DNA of 64,000 nucleotides. It comes from Amycolatopsis umgeniensis (GTDB taxonomy: Bacteria > Actinomycetota > Actinomycetes > Mycobacteriales > Pseudonocardiaceae). Below are positions 1 to 8,187 of this stretch, one piece after another. The stretch is from contig NZ_JACHMX010000001.1 of NCBI RefSeq assembly GCF_014205155.1, forward strand, positions 5,332,001 to 5,396,000, written 5' to 3'. The notes under the pieces were generated by a model. It did not search any database. It saw only the letters and a list, made by a program, of their open reading frames with translations, and had not been told where the DNA came from. Numbering within the stretch: position 1 is the first letter of the stretch; every line of letters begins with the position of its first letter. The position numbers were made by a program, and so were the translations under genes.

Positions 1-843
1 GAACTGCTGGTACTTGCTCACGCGGCTCTGGACCTGACCGGGGTTGCCGCCGTTGCACTCGAGGCTCCCGTTGATGCTGCGGATGGTCTCGCCGAAGCCT
101 CGGCTGTTGACCATCGCGTTGTGCGGGGTCATCGTGCCGGGGCCGTTCTGCGTCATCCAGTACCAGATGCCGGTCTTCCAGGCGACCGCCGCGTCGTTCT
201 GCACCAGCCACGGATTGGTCAACAGGGGCAGGCCCAGCGCGTCGCCGGCGGCCTTGTAGTTGAAGTTCCAGCTCAGCTGGATCGGGCCGCGGCCGTAGTA
301 CGCGGCGTTGCCCGCCGGGCAGCCGTAGGACTGGCTCGTGTCGCAGTAGTGCGGGTAGTTGGCCTGGTTCTGCTCGACGACGTGCACCAGGCCGCCGGTC
401 TCGTGGCTCACGTTCGCCAGGAAGGCGGCCGCTTCCTGCTTCTTGATGGTGTCGCTGCCGGTGCCCGCGAAGGCCGGGTACGCGCTGAGGGCGGTGACGA
501 GGCCGTTGTAGGTGTAGAAGGCGTTCCGGCTCGGGAACATCTGGTTGAACTGGGCTTCGCTGACCACGAAGCCGGACGGGTTCGGCGGGTTGGTCGTGCC
601 GCCGCCGCAAGCGCCCTGATCAGCCCAGACCTGTGCCGAGCCGGGGGTTTCGTTCTGCGTCCACCACTTCGCGGACCAGTTGTGCCCGTTGTGCGAGGCG
701 GTGTTGCCGCCCCAGTAGACCGAGCTCGCGTTCCACGGCGCCACGCAGTCCGCGGCGGAGGCGGATTGGGCCGGGACGACCACGGCGACCGTGGTGGCGG
801 CGAAGGTGGCGGCGACCGCCGCGAGAATACGTCGAAGAGACAT
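1..843 (-). CDS. Secreted GH19 chitinase (partial, 3' end outside window)
   Basis: Secreted endochitinase that hydrolyses chitin with inversion. The start is ATG at 843; 281 codons are in the window and the C-terminus runs off the left edge. A Sec signal peptide covers residues 1-30 (charged RR, hydrophobic stretch, ASA cleavage region). Residues about 32-75 look like a small aromatic-rich chitin-binding module (WNASSVYWGG, WSAKWWTQNE). A short TNPPNPSG linker leads to the GH19 domain from about residue 92. The family motif SHETGG is at 147-152, with catalytic Glu148, and YYGRGPIQLSWN follows at about 182. The architecture matches Streptomyces ChiC-type chitinases. Two DasR-type boxes lie 40-80 bp upstream, so induction by chitin-derived amino sugars is inferred. 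Confidence 0.95.
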   Translation of the reverse strand, partial: MSLRRILAAVAATFAATTVAVVVPAQSASAADCVAPWNASSVYWGGNTASHNGHNWSAKWWTQNETPGSAQVWADQGACGGGTTNPPNPSGFVVSEAQFNQMFPSRNAFYTYNGLVTALSAYPAFAGTGSDTIKKQEAAAFLANVSHETGGLVHVVEQNQANYPHYCDTSQSYGCPAGNAAYYGRGPIQLSWNFNYKAAGDALGLPLLTNPWLVQNDAAVAWKTGIWYWMTQNGPGTMTPHNAMVNSRGFGETIRSINGSLECNGGNPGQVQSRVSKYQQF

Positions 844-1220
844 CGGTGGCTCCTTCGTACGAGGGGACCATGCAGGGAGATATTGGTCTATACCTTTTAA
901 GGGGTATGGCCAACAGGTATAGACCATTGCGGACAAGAAACCAACCGGGGAAAGTCGGATCGTGCCTGTTCGGCCCTGTGGCGACCTACGAATGGCCTAA
1001 CCCTGTCCGGTTTTGTCAGAAACCGTTTCCGCGCGTCGCAACTCTGAGAAGAGGGGCGCTCGAAAGATCCCCCCTGTGAGGGGCTAGTCTCGTGCCCCGA
1101 GTTGATCAGAACCCACAGGTCTTGACACGCTCGGTAGTTTTTTGACCAGCAGCCTGGAAATACTCACTCTTTCGGGTTAGCGTTCCGATTCGGCAAAGTC
1201 ACGTCACGGGAGGCACTCCG
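844..1220. other. Intergenic region between divergent chitinase and small membrane protein genes
   Basis: This 377 bp spacer has no gene. It carries the chitinase promoter with two inverted dre-like boxes (884-926). Its right half is AT-rich and contains TTGACA (1122-1127) and TTGACC (1142-1147), possible -35 elements for the gene at 1221, but I could not pair either with a well-spaced -10. A good ribosome binding site (GGGAGG, 1208-1213) precedes the GTG at 1221. Confidence 0.5.
884..926 (-). promoter_or_regulatory. Paired DasR (dre)-like operators upstream of chitinase
   Basis: TGGTCTATACCT at 884-895 and its exact reverse complement AGGTATAGACCA at 915-926 form a perfect 12-bp inverted repeat with a 19-bp spacer. 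Each arm is close to the Streptomyces dre core TGGTCTAGACCA, bound by the GntR-family regulator DasR, and to the 12-bp repeats in Streptomyces chitinase promoters. Known sites there are usually direct repeats, so the inverted arrangement is a variant. The position, 41-83 bp upstream of the ATG, suits repression of the chitinase. DasR control is inferred; no dasR gene is in the window. Confidence 0.75.
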
Positions 1221-1562
1221 GTGCGGAACCCAGTTCATCTCCTGATGCGGTCGACCCTGGCCTCGGCCAGGGTGGCGACGGTCATCGCGGTCCCGGCCGC
1301 GCTGCTCGTCGCGGGCGCCGTCCCGGCGTCGGCCGCGGAGTCGACGTCGCGCTCGGAGATGGCGTTCGGTCTTCTGGGCCCGGTCGGCCTGATCGCCGTC
1401 GCGCTCGGCATCGTCGGCATGGCCTTCGGGGTGTTCCGTCAGCGCCGCAAGGCCCGCGCCGCCGCCCCCGCCCCCATCCGGCCCGCCACCCCGGACGTCG
1501 CCGCGATGGCCGAGGCCGTACTCGTCGAAGACGACGCCCTCACGCGCCCGCAGCGCCCCTGA
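1221..1562 (+). CDS. Small secreted/membrane protein of unknown function
   Basis: 113 aa starting at GTG with a strong ribosome binding site GGGAGG 7 bp upstream. The N-terminus has basic residues and a hydrophobic run ending VPASAAES, which looks like a signal peptide (cut near residue 39). A second hydrophobic helix (about residues 47-69, FGLLGPVGLIAVALGIVGMAFGV) is followed by a basic RQRRKARAAA stop-transfer and an Ala/Pro-rich cytoplasmic tail. The predicted form is therefore a single-pass membrane protein with a very short external segment. No catalytic motif or family was recognised. The reverse strand is also open here, but the signal peptide and ribosome binding site support this strand. 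Confidence 0.65.
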   Translation: MRNPVHLLMRSTLASARVATVIAVPAALLVAGAVPASAAESTSRSEMAFGLLGPVGLIAVALGIVGMAFGVFRQRRKARAAAPAPIRPATPDVAAMAEAVLVEDDALTRPQRP

Positions 1563-1580
1563 CCTGCACCTTCCCGGCAC

Positions 1581-1647
1581 GGATCGCGTTTAGCCCGCTA
1601 AAGTCGCCGCGCCCCCGGATCGCGATTAGCCCGCTAAAGTCGCCGCG
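1581..1647. repeat. Tandem pair of TTTAGC-CC-GCTAAA dispersed repeats
   Basis: Two 31-nt copies (1581-1611 and 1617-1647), differing by one base (GCGTTTAGC versus GCGATTAGC), sit in direct repeat just after the gene ending at 1562. The core TTTAGCCCGCTAAA is a 6-bp inverted repeat around CC, flanked by GGATCGCG and GTCGCCGCG. Other copies are at 21378, 21511, 21650, 38069, 46481, 46527 and 58877. Confidence 0.85.
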
Positions 1648-1721
1648 CTGGATTACTTGGGTAGGTACACCTAGTCCCGCCCGGATTGTTTAGGCGCTCG
1701 CTGATCGCCACGCTCGGGTGC

Positions 1722-2012
1722 ATGACGGTGACGCGGCGTCGCAGCCGGCCCGGTGACCCCTTCCCCCGCGCCTTGGACAAGGCGATCACGGACAGCGGTC
1801 TCGGACTCGACCGGATCCGGCACCGGCTCGCCCAGCAGGGCGTCCGGGTCAGTGTCGCGACCTTGAGCTACTGGCGGACAGGAAGAAGCCGCCCCGAGCG
1901 GTGCGACTCCCTGAAGGCGGTCGCGCTGCTGGAGCGGCTCTTCGAACTTCCACACGGTTCCTTGCTGAATCGGCTGGGACCGCGTCGCCCCAGGGGACGG
2001 TGGGGCGACGCG
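1722..2012 (+). pseudogene. Truncated XRE-type helix-turn-helix regulator
   Basis: From ATG 1722 the frame encodes a typical actinobacterial helix-turn-helix N-terminus: SRPGDPFPRALDKAI, then LDRIRHRLAQQGVRVSVATL, SYWRTGRSRPER and a GPRRPRGRW motif that in relatives leads into a roughly 200-residue effector part. Here the frame instead runs into the 3' end of the opposite-strand protease. It stays open to 2576 only as an antisense shadow with no recognisable domain. I read this as a gene fragment whose 3' two-thirds has been lost. The last codons coincide with a perfect hairpin (1981-2012). Alternatively a shortened DNA-binding protein is still made. No clear ribosome binding site was seen; an upstream TTG at 1686 is possible. 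Confidence 0.5.
1981..2012 (-). terminator. Perfect hairpin at the end of the protease gene
   Basis: CGCGTCGCCCCA (1981-1992) and TGGGGCGACGCG (2001-2012) are exact reverse complements around an 8-nt loop. It lies 10 bp beyond the protease stop at 2022 and has no T-run, like many actinobacterial terminators. The same bases encode the conserved end of the truncated XRE regulator. Confidence 0.6.
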
Positions 2013-2021
2013 GGAGCCGGG

Positions 2022-2768
2022 TCAGACTCCGGAGTTGGTGCGGATCCAGCTGCGGAAGTAGGGGACGTCCACGTAGATCGACGGCCCGGTCGCACAGGTG
2101 CTGCTGTTGTTCCCCGCGCGGCTGGTGGCGCCGACCAGCTGCCAGACACCGTTGACCTGCTTCACCTGCGGGCCGCCCGAGTCGCCGTAGCAGGCGCCCT
2201 TGTTCCCGCCGGGGTTGTTGGTGCAGATCTCGCTCGCGCCGCTGATGCCGAGGCAACGGTTGTCGGCGACGATCGAGGTGTCCAGCTGCTGCAGGGTGAT
2301 CGGGGCACCGCAGCCGCCCTGCGGGGCGCAGGTCTGGCCCCAGCCGATGATCCGCGTCGCGGTGCCGACGGCCCCGGACGCGCTGGCGATCGTGACCGGC
2401 GCCTGCGAAACCGCCGTCGAGAGACGCAGCAGCGCCAGGTCGGCGCTCGGGTGGGCGATCCGCTGGGCCACGCGGGCCACGGTGCCGCCGCTGGTGCGGT
2501 TCGTGGTTCCGACCCGCACCTGGTACGGCGTGCCGCAGTGCTTCGCGGTGACCACCCAGGTCGAGCTGATCAATGACCCACCACACTGGTGTCCGCCGCC
2601 GCTCGACTGCTGGGACACCATGAACGAATAGACCTGCGTCGCGTTGCCGCCGCCGACGATGTTCGGCTGGACGCCGCCGGTGGGCTCGGCCGCCGTCGCG
2701 GCGCCGGGGAGGGTGAACACGGCCGCAGCCGCGATGGCCAAGCCCATCAGCAGGGATCGTGCCTTCAT
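2022..2768 (-). CDS. Secreted chymotrypsin-fold serine protease (S1 family)
   Basis: 248 aa, ATG at 2768. The signal peptide (MKARSLLMGLAIAAAAVF...ATAAEP) is followed by a short propeptide and the mature N-terminus IVGGGNATQ (about residue 37), typical of zymogen activation. The catalytic triad is visible: His77 in TAKHC, Asp110 in ADLALL and Ser197 in GDSGGP. Several Cys pairs suggest disulphides. At the S1 pocket, the residue six before the catalytic Ser (trypsin Asp189) is Gly191, so Arg/Lys specificity is unlikely and a chymotrypsin- or elastase-like preference is inferred. The gene is monocistronic and ends against the truncated XRE gene. Confidence 0.93.
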   Translation of the reverse strand: MKARSLLMGLAIAAAAVFTLPGAATAAEPTGGVQPNIVGGGNATQVYSFMVSQQSSGGGHQCGGSLISSTWVVTAKHCGTPYQVRVGTTNRTSGGTVARVAQRIAHPSADLALLRLSTAVSQAPVTIASASGAVGTATRIIGWGQTCAPQGGCGAPITLQQLDTSIVADNRCLGISGASEICTNNPGGNKGACYGDSGGPQVKQVNGVWQLVGATSRAGNNSSTCATGPSIYVDVPYFRSWIRTNSGV

Positions 2769-2919
2769 CTGGGTTCTCCTTCGGTGTGGCCGGAAGATCC
2801 GGTGCCATGAACGCTAGGAATCGGACACCGCGCCCAGAACCGTCGGAAGTATGTGGCGTTTAACCGTTTAGACCGTTCGGCCGGACCGACCTCGGATGAC
2901 CCGCCGCGGCGTGGCCTGA

Positions 2920-3951
<1,032 letters not shown>

Positions 3952-3992
3952 TTCGCGCTGCGGGCGGCGTTGGGCGTGGTTAGCGTCAACAG

Positions 3993-5015
3993 GTGGCGAA
4001 AGATGACGGCGCGAAGCCGGACGAGGACAAGCTGCTACCGCGCTTGAGGCGGAAGTACAGCTGGCTCGATCACCTCATCCGGGCGAACGACGCCTTCACC
4101 GAGCGTTACGGCAACCACTACGCCGCGGCCATCACCTACTTCAGCGTGCTTTCGGTGATCCCGATCCTGATGGTCGCCTTCGCGGTCATCGGGATGGTGG
4201 TCGCCGGCGATCAGACGGTGCTCAACCAGATCACCGACGGCATCAACAAATCGGTGCCCGACGGTCTGCGCGACCTGGTCGGCGGCATCGTCGGCGCGGC
4301 GCTGAAGTCCGGCGGCGGCATCGGGATCTTCGGCCTGGTGCTCGCGCTGTACTCCGGCGTCGGCTGGATGACGAACCTGCGTGACGCGCTGACGGCCCAA
4401 TGGGGCCAGGAAAAGCAGCAGCTGCCGCTGGTTTCGACGACGATCAAGGACCTGCTGTCGCTGGTCGGGCTCGGCGTCGCGCTGGCGGTCTCGTTCGGCC
4501 TCACCGCCGCGGGCAGCGGGATCGGGCGATTCCTGCTCGAGCTGGTCGGCCTGGAAAACCAGGGCTGGGCCGTGTTCCTGCTGAAGGTCGCGACGATCCT
4601 GCTCGGCCTGCTCGCGAACACGCTGGTGTTCCTGTGGGTCATCGCTAGGCTTCCGCGCGAGCACGTCGCGCTGCGCAGTGCGGTCAAGGGCGCGATCTTC
4701 GCCGCCGTCGGGTTCATCGTGCTCCAGCAGGGTGCGACCCTCTACCTCGGCAGCGTCACGAAATCGCCGGCGTTCACCTTGTTCGGACCGGTGATCGGCC
4801 TGCTCGTGTTCGCGAACCTGGTTTCGCGGTTCCTGCTGTTCGTCACCGCGTGGACGGCGACGGCGAAGGAGAACATGTCGACCGTCGTCGAGCCGCCCGC
4901 CCCCGTGTTGATCCACCCGAGGGTGACCGTTCAGCAGGGGCCGGGGCTCGGTGCCGTCGGCGGGGCTTTCGCGACCGGAGCGCTTTTGGGCTGGCTCGGC
5001 CGCCGGAAGTCCTGA
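3993..5015 (+). CDS. YihY/BrkB family inner-membrane protein
   Basis: 340 aa from GTG. The N-terminal cytoplasmic region contains FTERYGNHYAAAITYFSVLSVIPILM, characteristic of the YihY/BrkB (formerly wrongly 'RNase BN') family. At least six hydrophobic helices follow (about 45-67, 100-120, 150-172, 190-215, 225-245, 255-280), then a cytoplasmic tail with a Gly-rich segment ending LLGWLGRRKS. The function of the family is unproven, with transport or flippase roles suggested. It probably shares a transcript with trpS and converges on the carboxypeptidase gene 10 bp downstream. Confidence 0.9.
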   Translation: MAKDDGAKPDEDKLLPRLRRKYSWLDHLIRANDAFTERYGNHYAAAITYFSVLSVIPILMVAFAVIGMVVAGDQTVLNQITDGINKSVPDGLRDLVGGIVGAALKSGGGIGIFGLVLALYSGVGWMTNLRDALTAQWGQEKQQLPLVSTTIKDLLSLVGLGVALAVSFGLTAAGSGIGRFLLELVGLENQGWAVFLLKVATILLGLLANTLVFLWVIARLPREHVALRSAVKGAIFAAVGFIVLQQGATLYLGSVTKSPAFTLFGPVIGLLVFANLVSRFLLFVTAWTATAKENMSTVVEPPAPVLIHPRVTVQQGPGLGAVGGAFATGALLGWLGRRKS

Positions 5016-5024
5016 TCGTCCGGG

Positions 5025-6263
5025 CTATCCGCGCTCCAGGGCCTTCTTGCGCTGGTGGCCGACGACGAACGACGCGACGATGATCAGGAAGACGGCCAGC
5101 GTGATGATCCAGCCCGTCGTCCCGAACGGGTCCTCGGCGGTGGCGGCGGCGCCGCTGTTCGACGAGCCGTCGGCGTTCTGAGCGGGCTTGGCCACCTCCG
5201 CGTTCACGGATTCCGCCGGCTTGTAGTCGATCCGCCCGACCGATTCGGCCTTGGCCTCGCGCAAGGCGATGCCGTAGTCGAGAAGCTTCGCGGCCTGCTC
5301 GGTGACCCGCGTCGGGCGCTGTTCGGCGCGAAGCATCACGACCGCGACCCGGTGACCGTTCTGCAGCGCTCCGCCGACGTAGGTGTGGCGCGCGTCGTCG
5401 GTGAAGCCGGTCTTCCCGCCGATGAATCCGGGGTACGTCCCGAGGAGCTTGTTGTCGTTGTAGACCGTGATGACCGGCTTTCCCGCGGTGGGCGGGATCT
5501 CGAAGCTCTTGGTCTTGACCACCTGCGCGAATTCCGGCTGCCTCATCGCGTGGTGGAAGATCAGGCTCATGTCGTAGGCCGAGGTCGACATACCGGGGCC
5601 GTCGAGCCCGGACGGTGTCGCGGCCCTCGTGTCCGTGGCACCGATCTTGGTGGCCAACGAGTTCATCTTCGCGACGGTGGCGTCGACGCCGCCGAGCACG
5701 GTGGAAAGCGCGTGCGCCGCGTCGTTGCCCGAGTGCATCAGCAGCCCGTGCAGCAGTTGGTCCACTGTGTACTGACCACCGGCGGCGATGCCGACGCAGG
5801 TGCACTCCTGCTCGGCGTCCTCCTTGGTCGGGGTGATGACCTTGCCCGGCGGGAGTTCGGTGACCACCACCAGTCCGAGCAGCACCTTGATCAGCGACGC
5901 CGGCCGCTGACGCGCGTGCGGATCCTTGGCCGCGATGATGTCGCCGGTCTCCAGGTCCTGCAGCACCCAGGCCGCGGCGGTGCTCCCGTCGGGCGGGTTC
6001 AGCGCGCGCTTCGGGAGCACCAGCCCGCATTCGGCCATCCGGTCGCCGCCCACCGGGACCGGCGGGACCGGCAACGGCTCCGGTACGGCCTCGCCGGGGC
6101 GCGGCTTCTCGGAGGTGTCGATGGGCGCGGGAGGTGTCGTCTTGTTCGCGCACGGCTGCGCCTGGGCTGGTGGCTTCGGCGCGGCTGTGGCCACCGGCGT
6201 CACCGCGAGGGCGAGCACACCGGAAACGAGGACCATGAGCGACCGGGAGATAGCGCTGTGCAC
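5025..6263 (-). CDS. D-alanyl-D-alanine carboxypeptidase (PBP5-like, S11)
   Basis: Trims the terminal D-Ala of peptidoglycan stem peptides outside the membrane. From GTG 6263 the protein is 412 aa: signal peptide (VHSAISRSLMVLVSGVLALAV...ATAA), Pro-rich linker, then the penicillin-binding domain with SLIK (Ser123-Lys126), SGN (Ser178) and KTG (Lys284-Gly286). A C-terminal hydrophobic helix (WIITLAVFLIIVASFVV) followed by HQRKKALERG anchors it. The frame is open to 6434, but upstream starts would overlap the divergent gene at 6307; ATG 6296 is an alternative. The pairing with an SCO4848-type gene matches Streptomyces SCO4847/SCO4848. Confidence 0.93.
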   Translation of the reverse strand: MHSAISRSLMVLVSGVLALAVTPVATAAPKPPAQAQPCANKTTPPAPIDTSEKPRPGEAVPEPLPVPPVPVGGDRMAECGLVLPKRALNPPDGSTAAAWVLQDLETGDIIAAKDPHARQRPASLIKVLLGLVVVTELPPGKVITPTKEDAEQECTCVGIAAGGQYTVDQLLHGLLMHSGNDAAHALSTVLGGVDATVAKMNSLATKIGATDTRAATPSGLDGPGMSTSAYDMSLIFHHAMRQPEFAQVVKTKSFEIPPTAGKPVITVYNDNKLLGTYPGFIGGKTGFTDDARHTYVGGALQNGHRVAVVMLRAEQRPTRVTEQAAKLLDYGIALREAKAESVGRIDYKPAESVNAEVAKPAQNADGSSNSGAAATAEDPFGTTGWIITLAVFLIIVASFVVGHQRKKALERG

Positions 6264-6306
6264 CCGAGCAATGTAGCGTCGCCGGGCTCGCTGCATACTC
6301 AGGGGC

Positions 6307-6561
6307 ATGCGCATTTCGCGAGGTACTTCGATGTTCCTGCTGGGTTTCGGCGTGTGGTCGTGGATCATCTGGATCACGTTCGCCAAGAACCTCTGGGACA
6401 GCGACCGCGCCTGGGCCGCCGACGGCTCGCCCACCGCTTACTTCATCGTGCACGCGGTGCTGACGGTCGTCTCGTTCGTGCTCGGCACGGTCATCGGCGT
6501 CATCGGTCTGCGCACGCTTCGTGGCGCCAAGTCACGGGATGCGGAAAAGGCTGACGCCTGA
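6307..6561 (+). CDS. SCO4848-family small membrane protein
   Basis: 84 aa with two hydrophobic helices (FLLGFGVWSWIIWITF and FIVHAVLTVVSFVLGTVIGVIGL) joined by a loop with KNLWDSDRAWAADGSPTAYF, and a charged tail. It matches the actinobacterial SCO4848 family, always found divergent from a D-Ala-D-Ala carboxypeptidase as here. The function is unknown; the linkage suggests an envelope role. ATG 6307 has a very close AGGGG, so initiation may be unusual. Confidence 0.85.
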   Translation: MRISRGTSMFLLGFGVWSWIIWITFAKNLWDSDRAWAADGSPTAYFIVHAVLTVVSFVLGTVIGVIGLRTLRGAKSRDAEKADA

Positions 6562-6641
6562 TCGGGTTTTGTCGTCCTTTTGACGGTGGTGGGCCCGCCT
6601 TCGGCTCCCTAACGTTCACCTCACCGAATCATGGAGGTGGA

Positions 6642-8054
6642 ATGTCCCGGATCAGACGCCTGCTCGTCCCCGCGCTCGTCGCGGCGGCGGCGGGAAGTGT
6701 GTTCGCGGCCCCGTCGGCGAGTGCCGCGCCGGCACCGGAGTGCGACACCGCGAGCGCGCCGTTCAACTACGTGGTGCTCTACAACCCGCGTACCCCGGAG
6801 CGCAAGGTCGACACCGAGCTGCGTGCCAAGTGCGGCGAGAAGGTGGCGTACTACCCGGAGATCGGGGTCGCGGTGGCGACCTCGCGCAATGCCGACTTCC
6901 AGGCGAAGATCGGCGTCTTCCGCGCCTACTCGGGCGGCCGTGACGTGGCGTTCCCGCCCGCGGCCTCGGCCCGGTCGACCCGCTCCGCCGTGGTCGACAC
7001 CAAGGAAAGCGAAGAGACCACCAGCGTCGCCGTCGAAGACGATCTGTCGGCCCAGCAGTGGGACATGCGGGCGATCCAGGCTCCCGAGGCCAACAAGGTC
7101 TCCGGTGGCAGCCGCTCGGTGACCGTCGGCGTGCTGGACTCGGGCATCGAGCCCACCCACCCTGCGCTGAAGGGGGCACTGGACCCGAAGACGTCCGCGG
7201 GCTGCAACTCGGGCGCGCCCGACACCACGCCCGCCGCCTGGGCGCCCACGAACTCCGACCACGGCACGCACGTCGCGGGCACCATCGCGGGCAAGGACAC
7301 CGCGCGCGGCTTCACGGGCATCGCGCCCGGCGTCAAGCTGGCCTCGGTGAAGGTCGTGAACGACGACGGCCTGATCCTCCCCGAAGCCGCCGTGTGCGGG
7401 TTCATGTGGGCCGCGAAGCACCGCTTCCCGGTCACGAACAACAGCTACTACATCGACCCGGGCATGTTCTACTGCGCGAAGGAGCCGGGCGACGCGGCCG
7501 CGTTCGAGGCCGTCCGCCGCGCGGTGACCTACTCGACCGGCCGGGGCGTGCTGAACGTCGCCGCCGCCGGTAACAGCGGCTTCGACCCGGACAAGCAGAC
7601 CGTCGACCCGAACCGGCCGCACCCGGTCGACAAGAGCTGCGGCATCCTGCCCAAGGCCATCGACGGCGTCGTCAACGTCTCGTCCATCGGCTACGCGGGC
7701 ACGAAGTCGTCGTTCAGCAACTACGGCAACGACGTTTCGGTCACCGCCCCCGGTGGCGACCGCGCCCAGCTGCCGCCCGCCGGCCAGGGTGCCGGTTGCC
7801 CGCTGTCGACGATCTTCAACGGCGCCTACGGCACCAAGTGCGGCACTTCGATGGCGTCCCCGCACGCCGCCGGTGTCGCCGCGCTGCTCGCGTCCCGCTA
7901 CCGTCACGCGCCGCCCGTGGCGCTGAGGTGGCTGCTCGAGCACCAGGCGGACACGGTCGCTTGCGGCACCGCCGCGCCGGTCTGTGAAGGCCCGGCGAAG
8001 GACAACTCGTATTACGGGCACGGCCGCGTCAACGCTTTGGACGCGGTGAAGTAA
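6642..8054 (+). CDS. Secreted subtilisin-like serine protease (S8)
   Basis: 470 aa extracellular protease. AUG 6642 follows GGAGGTGGA. The signal peptide ends near SASAAPAP (residues 28-32), and a prodomain runs to about residue 135 (inhibitor I9-like by position). The catalytic domain has Asp166 (VGVLDSGIEP), His207 (DHGTHVAGT), oxyanion Asn311 (AAAGNSG) and Ser403 (GTSMASPHAAG). Cys residues at 188, 252, 278, 333, 386 and 400 suggest disulphides in the mature enzyme. There is no C-terminal extension or anchor, so it is released. The M14 carboxypeptidase downstream suggests a shared role in extracellular protein breakdown, although a hairpin separates the two. Confidence 0.95.
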   Translation: MSRIRRLLVPALVAAAAGSVFAAPSASAAPAPECDTASAPFNYVVLYNPRTPERKVDTELRAKCGEKVAYYPEIGVAVATSRNADFQAKIGVFRAYSGGRDVAFPPAASARSTRSAVVDTKESEETTSVAVEDDLSAQQWDMRAIQAPEANKVSGGSRSVTVGVLDSGIEPTHPALKGALDPKTSAGCNSGAPDTTPAAWAPTNSDHGTHVAGTIAGKDTARGFTGIAPGVKLASVKVVNDDGLILPEAAVCGFMWAAKHRFPVTNNSYYIDPGMFYCAKEPGDAAAFEAVRRAVTYSTGRGVLNVAAAGNSGFDPDKQTVDPNRPHPVDKSCGILPKAIDGVVNVSSIGYAGTKSSFSNYGNDVSVTAPGGDRAQLPPAGQGAGCPLSTIFNGAYGTKCGTSMASPHAAGVAALLASRYRHAPPVALRWLLEHQADTVACGTAAPVCEGPAKDNSYYGHGRVNALDAVK

Positions 8055-8066
8055 GCCTTTTCGACC

Positions 8067-8102
8067 ACCGGGGCCGGTCCATTTCCATGGGCCGGCCCCG
8101 GT
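8067..8102 (+). terminator. Hairpin after the S8 protease gene
   Basis: ACCGGGGCCGGTCC (8067-8080) pairs with GGGCCGGCCCCGGT (8089-8102), with one G-U pair and an 8-nt loop. The T-rich tail TTTCGTTTTC follows. It begins 13 bp after the stop codon and is a good intrinsic terminator. Confidence 0.75.
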
Positions 8103-8187
8103 TTCGTTTTCGGGGTACTTTCGCCGGATTCGCGAGCGGTGCCGGACTCGCTACGTTGTGAACACCTTCGACAGTGGGGAGTTCACG

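Noticed and set aside
121..900. Long open frame on + strand across the chitinase gene
   Set aside because: It is the antisense shadow of the GH19 gene, Arg/Val-rich with no recognisable motif; high-GC DNA opens several frames at once.
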